A stretch of DNA of 10,335 nt from Mariprofundaceae bacterium (GTDB lineage Bacteria; Pseudomonadota; Zetaproteobacteria; Mariprofundales; Mariprofundaceae), in NCBI GenBank assembly GCA_027018975.1, contig JALUXN010000216.1, positions 1 through 10,335 on the forward strand, read 5' to 3'. Under the pieces are notes generated by a model, which was given only the letters and a program-made list of their open reading frames with translations, was not told where the DNA came from and searched no databases. Position numbers and translations under genes: made by a program. This document shows positions 1-8,300 of the stretch, one piece after another; the first letter of the stretch is position 1, and every line of letters begins with the position of its first letter.

Positions 1-1158
1 GAGGCTCGCCAAGCCCATCAACGCCGGCCCCAGCACAGCGGCGAACTTGCCGAGCATATTGAAGAAGCCGAAGAATTCCGCTGCCTGTGCAGCCGGAATC
101 ATGCTCGCATAGAGCGAACGGGAGAGCGCCTGCACTCCGCCCATGACCAACCCGATCGCCGCAGCCAAGCCGTAAAAATCGCTCGCCTGCTGCATTGTTG
201 TGCTCCAGACACAGACGGCGGCATAGACCAGCAGGCTGAGCAGAATCACCCCCTTGGCGCTCCAGCGCGTCCCCAACCACCCCATCAGCAGCGCCGCTGG
301 AAAAGCGATGAACTGCGTCATCAACAGCGCTGTCATCAGCACCGAGGCATCGAAGCCGAGCGACAGCCCATAATCGACCGCCATGCGCGCCACCGTGTTG
401 ACGCCGTCGATATAGAGGAAATAGGCGAGCAGAAAGAGCCACACCGGCTTGAGTCCGCGCAGTTGCCGGCGGGTGGCCAGCAGTTGACTGAACCCCCGCC
501 GCAGCGCCACCCGCCAGTGTGGTCGCACCGCCTCGCCGCGTTCATGTACCGCGCGCAGCAGCGGCAACGAAAAGAGCGCCCACCAGATGGCCACCGACAG
601 AAATGACCAGCGCACCGCCGCCGTTTTATCGGCCAGCATGAACCACGATGGATGCAGCAGCATCAACACGTTGATCGCGAAGAGCAGTCCGCCGCCGATA
701 TAGCCGAGCGCATAGCCGAGTGCGGAGACGCGGTTGTAGTCGACCGGTTCCGCCACATCGACGATCAGCGCATCATAGAAGAGATTGGCACCGGAGAAGC
801 CGATCGCGCCGAAGGTGAAGAGCAGCACCGCCAGCAGCCAGTGGCCGGCGGAAACCAGAAACAGCGCCGCCGTCATCACAATACCGAGCGCGCTGAAGGC
901 GAAGAGCATGCGTTTTTTCAGCCCACCCTGATCGGCAATCGCCCCCAGCATCGGCGCCAGCAGCGCGATCAGCAGTCCCGCCGCCGCGTTGGAGATGCCG
1001 AGCCAGAAGGTCGATGCGTTCACACTCAGGCCGCTGGCCCAGTACTGCTTGAAGAAGATCGGGAAGAAGCCGGCCATCACCGTGGTAGCGTAGGCGGAGT
1101 TGGCCCAGTCGTAGAGCGCCCAAGCGTAGATGGTGCGGCGCGGGCTGGCGTGGCTCAA
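1..1158 (-). CDS. Atg22/UMF1-family MFS transporter (3' end outside window)
   Basis: A continuous minus-strand frame of 386 codons runs off the left edge, so the C-terminus is missing. The translation is very hydrophobic, with many membrane segments. Near the N-terminus it has the motif YDWANSAYATTV (residues 16-27), typical of the UMF1/Atg22-like branch of the major facilitator superfamily. A short charged loop (GAIADQGGLKKR) follows, as in MFS loop 2-3. Members are inner-membrane permeases; the bacterial substrate is generally unknown, so none is assigned. No ATG or GTG lies between the preceding in-frame stop (about 1290) and the conserved first helix. The only standard start is TTG at 1158-1156, which overlaps the hemH stop by 4 nt (TTGA). 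No clear Shine-Dalgarno precedes it, so translation is probably coupled to hemH in one operon. The family call is fairly sure; the exact start is inferred. Confidence 0.85.
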   Translation of the reverse strand, partial: MSHASPRRTIYAWALYDWANSAYATTVMAGFFPIFFKQYWASGLSVNASTFWLGISNAAAGLLIALLAPMLGAIADQGGLKKRMLFAFSALGIVMTAALFLVSAGHWLLAVLLFTFGAIGFSGANLFYDALIVDVAEPVDYNRVSALGYALGYIGGGLLFAINVLMLLHPSWFMLADKTAAVRWSFLSVAIWWALFSLPLLRAVHERGEAVRPHWRVALRRGFSQLLATRRQLRGLKPVWLFLLAYFLYIDGVNTVARMAVDYGLSLGFDASVLMTALLMTQFIAFPAALLMGWLGTRWSAKGVILLSLLVYAAVCVWSTTMQQASDFYGLAAAIGLVMGGVQALSRSLYASMIPAAQAAEFFGFFNMLGKFAAVLGPALMGLASL

Positions 1159-2192
1159 GCTGGGGCGACCGGCTCTTGGCTCAAGCGTGCCTTGTCGAGC
1201 AACAGCTGTTGCAGCGCGGCGATATGCTGCGCATCGTCGTTCAAGGCGGGGATATAGCGGTACTGCTCGCCGCCGGCGGCAAGGAAGTAGTCACGATTCT
1301 CCATGCCGACCTCTTCGATCGTCTCCAGACAATCGCTGGAGAAGCCGGGACAGATCACATCGACCGACTTCACCCCCTCCGCCGCCCACGCCTTCAGTGT
1401 CGCATCGGTATAGGGCTGTACCCACGCCTCGCGGCCGAAGCGGGACTGAAACGAGAGCTGCGCGCGCGTCTCATCGAGCTGCAGCGCCTCACGCAACAGC
1501 CGCGCCGTTCTGCGGCACAGGCAGGGGTAGGGGTCGCCCGCCTTGAAATAGCGTTCGGGGATGCCGTGAAAACTCATCAACAGCCGCTCCGGCTCACCAT
1601 GCTGCTGCCAGTAGCGGCGCACACTCGCCGCCAACGCATCGATATAGGCGGGGTGGTCGCTGTAGTCGTCGATCATCTGCAGCGCCGGCACGCGCCGCCA
1701 GCGTTTCAACACATCGGCGATGGCATCGAAGGTGGAGGCGGTGGTGGTGGCGGAGTATTGTGGATAGAGCGGCAGCACAATGATCTTGCGGCAATGCTTG
1801 TCGCGCAGCTCCTCCAGCGCCGCGGCGATCGACGGATTACCATAGCGCATGCCGAGCGCCACATGCAGATGCTCGCCGAACTGCTGGCGCAGCCCTGCTT
1901 CGAGCAGTTGGCGCTGCCGCTGACCGATCGCCAGCAGTGGTGAACCATCTTCACGCCACACCTTGCGGTAGGAGGCGGCCGATTTGGCCGGACGGATATT
2001 GAGAATCACCCCGTGCAACACCAGCCACCAGAGCCAGCGCGGCTGCTCGACGACGCGCGGATCCCAGAGAAACTCGCCCAGATAACGGCGCAGTGCCGCC
2101 GCTGTCGGCGCATCGGGGGTGCCGAGGTTGGTGATCAAAATGCCGGTGGCGGCCGGTTGATCGTGCTTAAACGACTGTTCAGTTGAATACAT
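1155..2192 (-). CDS. hemH: Ferrochelatase (protoheme ferro-lyase)
   Basis: Ferrochelatase inserts Fe2+ into protoporphyrin IX, the last step of protoheme synthesis; the bacterial enzyme is cytosolic or membrane-associated. The 345-residue product shows family landmarks in order: GILITNLGTPDAP (17-29), SPLL (84-87), the conserved block VLPLYPQYSATTT (139-151), the catalytic histidine in SFHGIPERY (His209), and SDCLETIEEV (286-295), whose glutamate (Glu290) is part of the active site. Length matches the usual 320-370 residues. I chose the ATG at 2192 because GGAG lies 5 nt upstream of it. A start 36 nt further upstream (2228) would add 12 residues unlike the family and has no comparable site. 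Cysteines are scattered (134, 224, 226, 281, 288), but I see no clear C-terminal iron-sulfur cluster motif. The MFS gene follows with a 4-nt overlap. Confidence 0.96.
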   Translation of the reverse strand: MYSTEQSFKHDQPAATGILITNLGTPDAPTAAALRRYLGEFLWDPRVVEQPRWLWWLVLHGVILNIRPAKSAASYRKVWREDGSPLLAIGQRQRQLLEAGLRQQFGEHLHVALGMRYGNPSIAAALEELRDKHCRKIIVLPLYPQYSATTTASTFDAIADVLKRWRRVPALQMIDDYSDHPAYIDALAASVRRYWQQHGEPERLLMSFHGIPERYFKAGDPYPCLCRRTARLLREALQLDETRAQLSFQSRFGREAWVQPYTDATLKAWAAEGVKSVDVICPGFSSDCLETIEEVGMENRDYFLAAGGEQYRYIPALNDDAQHIAALQQLLLDKARLSQEPVAPA

Positions 2193-2397
2193 CTTCACTC
2201 CGCATGGATCAGCTGCATGGCGAGCCATCCTGTAAACTGCCCCGGCAAAAGTCCATCGGCTCGGCTGCCGCTCGGTAACTATTCAGCTCATCCCACGGTT
2301 TGCCCGCTAGCTGCGTTGAACATGCTCATGTGCAGCAGCACACTGCGCCGCTCGTAGGGCAATAGCATGAAAAAACGGGTTCCGATGTCCCGAGAAC

Positions 2398-2505
2398 GCC
2401 ATCCCGCGCAGGCGCCATTCGCTTGTCAGTAGAGAATGCGGATGGGGTGGCGTTTGTATGGAGAAAATCCGGTGCGTGGATGGATTCCCGCCTGCGCGGG
2501 ATGAC
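2398..2505. repeat. Inverted pair of REP-like GC-rich palindromes
   Basis: A 15-nt sequence, catcccgcgcaggcg (2400-2414), recurs as its exact reverse complement at 2489-2503. The two arms are about 75 nt apart. Each arm contains a small palindrome (cccgc-ctgc-gcggg in the right arm). The right copy has the context tggattcccgcctgcgcggg, a very common intergenic REP-like sequence in Proteobacteria (from memory). The paired arrangement resembles a BIME or a short REP-type mobile unit. It lies between the divergent hemH and maeB genes. No transposase is visible. Confidence 0.7.
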
Positions 2506-2560
2506 CGGAGCAGGCTGTCAATCGCTTCGATGATGTGTAGATCTCCGATGCTCCCGGGAG

Positions 2561-2631
2561 CGTCATCCCCGAGTGCTTCTATCGGGGATCCATTGCGGCG
2601 TGGATTCCCGATACAAGCCTTGGGAATGAAC
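2561..2631. repeat. Two further REP-like hairpins upstream of maeB
   Basis: The first hairpin pairs atccccga (2565-2572) with tcggggat (2582-2589) over a 9-nt loop. The second pairs attccc (2604-2609) with gggaat (2622-2627), extendable by a G-T and an A-T pair. The second one begins with the ten bases tggattcccg (2601-2610), an exact direct repeat of 2481-2490, so it belongs to the same repeat family as the pair to its left. Neither is followed by a T-run, so they are unlikely to be terminators. The remaining intergenic sequence in 2193-2732 shows no gene that I can support. I found no convincing sigma-70 promoter for hemH or maeB there, although one for each must lie nearby. Confidence 0.6.
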
Positions 2632-2732
2632 TTTTATACGATTGCCCTAGCTCGCGTGTGCTCTCCCATGACCTTGCGAGCATTCCCCGCTATGCTTGCC
2701 ACGTTTCAACAACACCCCCAAGAGAGGATAGT

Positions 2733-4997
2733 ATGCCAAAAGAGACCCTGCGCCAGGAAGCCTTTGAATATCACCGTTTGCCGACACCCGGCAAAATCGC
2801 CGTCAAGCCGACCAAGCCCTGCCTGACGCAACGCGATCTGTCGCTCGCCTATACCCCCGGTGTGGCTGAGCCGTGTCTGGCCATCGAAAAAAATCCGGAG
2901 CTGGCCGATGAGTTTACCTCGCGCGCCAATCTGGTTGGCGTGATCAGCAACGGTACGGCGGTGCTTGGCCTCGGCAATATCGGCGCGCTGGCTGGCAAGC
3001 CGGTGATGGAGGGTAAGGGGGTGCTGTTCAAACGCTTCGCCGATATCGACGTGTTTGATATCGAGCTGGATGAGCGCGACCCGATGGCGATGGTGGAGAC
3101 GATCGCGCGCATGGAGCCAACCTTCGGCGGCATCAATCTGGAGGATATCAAAGCGCCGGAGTGCTTCATTATCGAGGAGGAGCTGAAGAAGCGGATGAAG
3201 ATCCCCGTCCTCCACGACGATCAGCATGGCACCGCCGTCATCATGGCTGCCGCCTTCCTCAACGCGCTGATTCTGCAGCAGAAACAGATCGAAGATGTGA
3301 AGATCGTCTGCCTCGGTGCCGGTGCGGCCGGCTTTGCCTGCATGAAGCTGATCGAGCAGCTCGGCGCCAAGCGCGAAAATATCCTCTTCCTCGATCGCAA
3401 AGGGGTGATTCATCAGGGTCGAGAGGATGAGCTGCCGCCGCACAAGGCCTATTTCGCCACCACCCGCAGCGAGCGCACGCTGGCCGAGGCGATGGTGGGC
3501 GCGGATGTCTTCATTGGCCTGTCGCAGGGCAACATCGTCGATCCGGCGATGCTCAAATCGATGGCTGCGCGACCGATTATCTTCGCCATGGCCAATCCCG
3601 ACCCAGAGATCGACTACGAACTGGCGATGTCCACCCGCGACGATCTGATCATGGCCTCCGGCCGCTCCGATCACCCCAATCAGGTCAACAATGTACTCGG
3701 CTTCCCCTTCCTCTTTCGCGGCGCACTCGATGCCCGCGCCACCACCTTCAACGAGGAGATGAAGGTCGCCGCTGTGCATGCACTGGCTGGGCTGGCGCGT
3801 CAGGATGTCCCCGCCTCGGTACTCAAAGCCTACGGCATTGATGAGCTCCGTTTCGGCCCGGAATATATTTTGCCGAAGCCGTTTGACCCGCGTCTGATCG
3901 AGGTGGTGCCGGTGGCTGTCGCGCAGGCAGCGACGGATACGGGGGTGGCACGCAATCCGCTCACCGATGCGCACCAATATGCGCAGGAGCTGGCTGGCCG
4001 CATCGATTCGTCGCGCCTCTTCATGCGCATGATTACCGACAAGGCACGCGCCAATCCGCTGACGCTAGCACTGCCGGAGGGCGAGGATGAGACGGTGATC
4101 CGCGCCGCGCTGGAGATGCAGGAGGCGGGGATCGCCACGCCGCTGCTGATCGGCCGGCAGGAGCGGGTTGCGGCGGTGTGCGAGCGCGCGCAGCTGCATC
4201 TGGATACGATCGAGGTGATCGACCCGACCCGTGAAGATGGCCGCTTCGACCGCTTGGCGGAGGCCTATTACCAGGATCGCCAGCGCCACGGTGTGTTGCC
4301 CGACGATGCCGCCACCACGCTGCACAACGATTTCAATCTCTTCGGCGCCATGCTGGTGCGCGAAGGGTTGGCCGACGGCATGCTCTCCGGTCGCACCGCC
4401 CACTACCCCAATGTACTGCGGCCGCTGCTGCAGGTGCTCGGTCACGATGAAAACGGCCGCCACCACGTCTATGGCATGAACATGATGATCATGGAGAACA
4501 GCGCCTATTTTCTCGCTGACTGCACGGTGAATGTCGAGATGAATGCCGAGGAGCTGGCGCAGCTGGCCGAGCTGGCCGCCGACACCGCCGCGTCGCTCGG
4601 TTGCGAGGCGCGGGTGGCGATGCTCTCCTTCTCCAACTTCGGCAGCGTCGATCACCCCGAAACGCGCAAAGTCGCCGCCGCCACCAAGCTGCTGCACGAA
4701 CGTCGCCCCGAACTGATGGTCGATGGCGAGATGCAGGCCGATACCGCCGTCAACGGTGCCATCCTCGGCCACTACAGCTTCAGCAAGCTCAAAGAGCCGG
4801 CCAATGTGCTGATCTTCCCGACCATGCAGGCGGGCAACATCGCCTACAAACTGCTGCGCGAACTCGGCGGCGGCACCGCCATCGGCCCGATCCTGCTCGG
4901 CCTGCCCAAACAGGCGCACGTCCTGCAGACTGGCGCCAGCGTCGATGACATCGTCAACATGGCCGCCATCGCCGCCGCACGCGCGGCGGGGGATTAA
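2733..4997 (+). CDS. maeB: NADP-dependent malic enzyme with C-terminal phosphotransacetylase-like domain
   Basis: It oxidatively decarboxylates malate to pyruvate and CO2, making NADPH, and links the TCA cycle to pyruvate in the cytosol. The 754-residue product matches the length of E. coli MaeB (about 759). The N-terminal malic domain carries YTPGVAEPC (Tyr40), the conserved lysine region EGKGVLFKR (Lys95), metal ligands in NLEDI (137-138) and HDDQHGTA (161-168). The Rossmann domain has GAGAAG (195-200) and SDHPNQVNNVLGFP (312-325). From about residue 430 the protein continues into the phosphotransacetylase-like domain (ALPEGEDETVIRAA, around 446-459), which in MaeB is generally thought to be regulatory, not catalytic. 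The ATG at 2733 follows the purine-rich site agagagga with good spacing; an upstream in-frame ATG (2658) would add 25 residues unlike the family. It is strongly GC-rich, unlike the cas genes downstream. No clear terminator follows its stop. Confidence 0.96.
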   Translation: MPKETLRQEAFEYHRLPTPGKIAVKPTKPCLTQRDLSLAYTPGVAEPCLAIEKNPELADEFTSRANLVGVISNGTAVLGLGNIGALAGKPVMEGKGVLFKRFADIDVFDIELDERDPMAMVETIARMEPTFGGINLEDIKAPECFIIEEELKKRMKIPVLHDDQHGTAVIMAAAFLNALILQQKQIEDVKIVCLGAGAAGFACMKLIEQLGAKRENILFLDRKGVIHQGREDELPPHKAYFATTRSERTLAEAMVGADVFIGLSQGNIVDPAMLKSMAARPIIFAMANPDPEIDYELAMSTRDDLIMASGRSDHPNQVNNVLGFPFLFRGALDARATTFNEEMKVAAVHALAGLARQDVPASVLKAYGIDELRFGPEYILPKPFDPRLIEVVPVAVAQAATDTGVARNPLTDAHQYAQELAGRIDSSRLFMRMITDKARANPLTLALPEGEDETVIRAALEMQEAGIATPLLIGRQERVAAVCERAQLHLDTIEVIDPTREDGRFDRLAEAYYQDRQRHGVLPDDAATTLHNDFNLFGAMLVREGLADGMLSGRTAHYPNVLRPLLQVLGHDENGRHHVYGMNMMIMENSAYFLADCTVNVEMNAEELAQLAELAADTAASLGCEARVAMLSFSNFGSVDHPETRKVAAATKLLHERRPELMVDGEMQADTAVNGAILGHYSFSKLKEPANVLIFPTMQAGNIAYKLLRELGGGTAIGPILLGLPKQAHVLQTGASVDDIVNMAAIAAARAAGD

Positions 4998-5004
4998 CGG
5001 CGAG

Positions 5005-5034
5005 TTCACCTCAGAGACGCAAAGAGACAGAGAG
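5005..5034. repeat. AGAGAC-rich intergenic sequence
   Basis: Just after the maeB stop is ttcacctcagagacgcaaag followed by agacagagag. It contains AGAGAC twice in near-tandem. From memory it resembles a widespread bacterial intergenic repeat of the type TTCACCACAGAGACACAGAG. It marks the point where the GC-rich maeB sequence gives way to the less GC-rich CRISPR region. Identity as a dispersed repeat is an inference; only the sequence itself is seen. Confidence 0.35.
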
Positions 5035-5080
5035 ATGAAAATCATGGGAGGTAATGGGGAAGTTCCTAACAGAATGATGC

Positions 5081-5124
5081 TTTCTCTGCTGAGAAACCAA
5101 GGTAGATCTCAGGAATGTTCTACC
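5081..5124. other. Two weak inverted repeats between maeB and the tracrRNA terminator
   Basis: The first pairs tttctc (5081-5086) with gagaaa (5091-5096) over a 4-nt loop. The second pairs ggtaga (5101-5106) with tctacc (5119-5124) over 12 nt. Neither is followed by a T-run on the plus strand, so neither is a convincing maeB terminator. They lie downstream of the tracrRNA terminator when read on the minus strand. No function is assigned. Confidence 0.3.
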
Positions 5125-5150
5125 AAAAAAGCCCGCGCTTTCGCACGGGC
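5125..5150 (-). terminator. Intrinsic terminator of tracrRNA
   Basis: On the minus strand GCCCGTGC and GCGCGGGC form an 8-bp stem (one G-U pair) closed by a GAAA tetraloop (5150-5131). Six T residues follow (5130-5125). On the plus strand the hairpin is followed by A residues, so it works only leftward. It also forms the 3' hairpin of the tracrRNA, as in other type II-C systems. Confidence 0.9.
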
Positions 5151-5239
5151 AAAAAGGTTGCTCGAAAAGATTTACTCAAATCGAGCAGAGCCTGCAAAAT
5201 CAATTCTTGTTATGAAAAGACTTCGAGGCATCCGTCAGA

Positions 5240-5245
5240 TACAAT
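5240..5245 (+). promoter_or_regulatory. Possible cas9 -10 element inside the anti-repeat
   Basis: The plus strand of the anti-repeat ends in TACAAT (5 of 6 to TATAAT), 55 nt before the cas9 start. It is the same hexamer that ends each crRNA-strand repeat. In the anti-repeat the upstream TTGGCT -35 element is not preserved, so a cas9 promoter here is only a possibility. I found no better one in 5246-5300. Confidence 0.3.
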
Positions 5246-5251
5246 GGCGGG

Positions 5252-5281
5252 AGCATAAACCTATTGCTAATTTGATTGCAA
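5252..5281 (-). promoter_or_regulatory. Candidate tracrRNA promoter
   Basis: Reading the minus strand, TTGCAA (5281-5276) and TATGCT (5257-5252) are spaced by 18 nt. Each matches the sigma-70 consensus at 4 of 6 positions. Initiation about 6-7 nt downstream would fall at the first bases of the anti-repeat (about 5245), the expected 5' end. The match is modest, so position is the main support. Confidence 0.5.
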
Positions 5282-5300
5282 GTATTTTATGGGGGTGAAC

Positions 5301-8300
5301 ATGGCGAATGTAATCGGCCTTGATCTGGGAACCAATTCGATTGGTTGGAGCATTCTGGAAACCTCGGATGAACGAGGAAATCATTTTACGGGTATCGTCG
5401 CTTCTGGGGTTCGGATTTTTCAGGAGGGGGTGGACAGAACCACAACCGGGGCAGAATTATCCAAAAATGCAGCTAGACGTACTGCACGCGGGACTCGTAA
5501 GCTGCACAAGCGTCGCAATCAGCGACGCGAAGCCCTGAAACGACTTTTGGTTGAAAACAGGATGCTTCCATCTGGAGAAACTGAATGGCATGAGCTGATG
5601 CAGAAAAATCCCTATGAACTCCGTGCGCTTGGCGTTGAGAAGAAGATTTCGCTCTTTGAACTTGGCAGAGCCCTCTATCACATCAATCAGCGGCGAGGAT
5701 TCAAAAGCAATCGCAAGACAGGCGAGAGCGATGGCAAGGTAGCGTCTGCGCTGGTCGAGCTTGAAGAGAAGATTCAGGACAGTGGATTCAAAACTTTGGG
5801 GCAGTACCTGAATTTGCTTAACACACGAGAGCAGCGCATCCGTGGCAGATATACCAAGCGCAGCATGTATGAACAGGAATTTGACTACCTGTGGAAACAG
5901 CAGGCCGGGCACCATCGGGATGAACTCAACGATGATTTGAAGAACAGTATCTATTATGCGATTTTCTATCAGCGTCCTCTTAAGAATCAAAAGAATCTGG
6001 TTGGGCTATGTGAATTTGAGAAACGTCAGGTGGTTAATGCTCAGGGCGAAAAGGTATGGACTGGCAAGAAACGGAGCCCGAAAGGCACTTGGTATGCCCA
6101 GCAGTTCCGGCTGTTACAGGAAATCAATAATCTGAAGGTAATTGATGGCACCGATGAGTGGCAGTTGGCCGATGACCTAGATTTACGCGATAAGCTGGTC
6201 GCAGCCATGCAGAAAAAAAAGACAATGGCATATGCTGCCATCAGAAAGTTGCTGTTCGGGAAATCCGACCAGCCGTGGGAGCATATCCGCTTTAACCTTG
6301 AGGAAGGGGGGCGGGACAAGCTTAAAGGCAATGACACCGAGGCATCGCTGCGCGCCGTACTGAAGAAAAAATATGACAGCCTGAGCGTGGAGCAACGGGA
6401 TTCGCTGATACACGATCTGCTGTTTATTGAGGATGAGGATGTCTTGTTGCGCCATTATAGGGGACTCGGGGATTCGCTTGGATTGACGAATGAACAGGTT
6501 GAAAAACTGAGTAAGATCAAGTTGCAGGATGGATATCTGCATGTCTCTGAGAAGGCGATCAAGAAGATGCTTCCCCATCTTGAGCAAGGCTTGAAATACA
6601 GCGACGCCGTAGAAGCGGCCGGATATCTCCGAAAGGATCAGCAGGACGAGTCCATCATTCCGCAACTGGGCGAGCCACCGCAACTGCGCAATCCGATTGT
6701 GCAAAAGGCTTTGTATGAAGTGCGCAAAGTCGTCAATGCCATTGTCCGAGAGTACGGCAAGCCCGATTTTATTCGCGTGGAAATGGGGCGTGACCTCAAA
6801 CAATCTGCGGCTCAGCGCAGAGAGAGCAGTATTCAGAATGCTCGAAACCGCAAACGCAATGAAGAGATTCGTAATCATCTGCAAAAGGAGTACGGCATTG
6901 CCAATCCGAGCAGGGACGATGTTATCAAGTTTCGTTTGTGGGAGGAGTGCCACCATCAATGCCCGTACACAGGGCAAACCATTTCGGCCGAAATGTTGTT
7001 TTCTCCCGAAGTGGAGATCGAACATATCCTTCCCTATTCGCGAACTCTGGATGATTCCTACACCAACAAAACGCTGTGCATGAGTTCTGAAAATGCCAAT
7101 AAAAACAATCGTACTCCCTATGAGGCATACCATGCTGATGAGGAGAGATACCAAATCATACTTGCCAGAGTGCGGAAATTTGCGCCGCCCTTCGGCTATC
7201 GAAAGTGGAACAAATTTCGTCAGAAAGAGATTGACTTGGATACGTTCATCGAACGGCAACTGAATGACACCCGCTATATTAGTCGGGAGGTATGCAAATA
7301 TCTGGAGCCGCTGGTCGGAAAATATCACGTTCAGTCCGGCAGAGGTCAGATGACAGCAACGCTGCGGCGCTTGTGGGGGCTGAACCATATCCTGCATGAA
7401 TCCGGCGAGAAAACACGCGAAGACCATCGGCATCATGCCGTAGATGCCGTGGTAACAGCGCTTTCCACTCCGAAGGCACTCAAGGCGGTTAGTGCCGCCA
7501 GCAAATATGGGCGGCTGGACAAGCTGTCGCAAGAGCAATTTCCTATGCCTTGGGATGACTTTCGGAGGGATGTGGAAGCAAGCATCAAATCCATCATCGT
7601 ATCCCACCGGGTCACGCGCAAGATTCACGGCGCACTGCATGAGGAAACGGCCTATGGCGAACTGAAAATCACCGACGAGAAAGGTCAGAAGCTGTATGCT
7701 GTGCGAAAGCCTGTATCGGCGCTTTCGCACAAAGAGATCACTCAGATTGCTGATGAAAAAATCAGGGGGGCGATTTCATCCTATATCCTGCAAAAAGGAT
7801 TCGATCCGAAAGACAAATCCGACGTAGCCAAAGCCTTGAAAGAAGCCGATAAGAATCCGCCAAAAATGCGATCTGGTCAGCCAATAAGGCGGGTTCGACT
7901 GCATAAGCCGTTTACCAAGATGCTGTTGTTGAAAAACCGACAAGGCAAGACCTATCGCGCTATGCAGGAAGGCAGTAATCACCATATCGTGATTTACGAG
8001 TATGAGGATAAAAAAGGGAGATCGAAGCGTGGTGGCCATGTGGTGTCCATGTTTGAGGCAGCGCAGCGGGCAAGACGGGGTGAGCCCATTATTCAGCGCA
8101 AGCTCGTAGATGGGCAAAGATTTGTGATGTCGCTTTCCATCAATGAGTTGGTTCAGGTTCCAACAGGTGAGAATGAGTTCGAGGTATATCGAGTTCAGAA
8201 GATGAACTCTGATCTGACAATTTGTTTGCGGAGCCACACATCGGCTATTATCACTGACAAAGCAACTAGACGATTTGTAAAGCCAAATACACTTAATGGT

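Larger units (their letters stand above)
5125..5245 (-). ncRNA. tracrRNA with full-length anti-repeat
   Basis: The minus strand from 5245 begins with 19 nt identical to the plus-strand CRISPR repeat (its complement, GGCATCCGTCAGATACAAT, reads 5227-5245). After a single bulged T, seven more positions pair (one G-U). A 3x3 internal loop follows, and the last seven positions (one G-U) pair with the repeat's 5' GTTGTGA. The anti-repeat thus covers all 36 repeat positions (5209-5245). Next comes a hairpin pairing GCTCGA (5186-5181) with TCGAGC (5165-5160), with an alternative inner stem GATTT/AAATC and a competing small GCAG/CTGC stem (5195-5185). The gene ends at a strong intrinsic terminator. 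Predicted length is about 121 nt from the anti-repeat edge. The RNA pairs with crRNA repeats, is processed with them (by RNase III in studied systems), and anchors the guide in Cas9. Transcription diverges from cas9. Terminator direction fixes the strand. Confidence 0.93.

Noticed and set aside
652..1943. Plus-strand open frames over the MFS and hemH genes
   Set aside because: Low-complexity Arg/Gln/Glu-rich translations lying opposite genes with clear family motifs.
2458..2826. Plus-strand open frame of 122 codons upstream of and into maeB
   Set aside because: It runs through REP-like palindromes and into the maeB reading region in another frame; no plausible start context or motif.
2706..3977. 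Long antisense open frame (about 423 codons) within maeB, and a similar one at 4065-5045
   Set aside because: High GC content suppresses stops opposite a real gene; the translations are histidine/arginine-rich and unlike any family I know.
5209..5245. tracrRNA transcribed on the plus strand toward cas9
   Set aside because: No terminator follows before cas9, whereas a strong leftward terminator follows on the minus strand at the right distance.
4945..5298. Plus-strand open frame of 117 codons spanning the end of maeB and the tracrRNA region
   Set aside because: It overlaps maeB and the tracrRNA gene, has no recognisable motif, and its sequence is explained by the anti-repeat and terminator.
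6183..7730. Long antisense open frame (about 515 codons) within cas9
   Set aside because: cas9 is unmistakable on the plus strand with all motifs; the antisense translation shows no recognisable domain.
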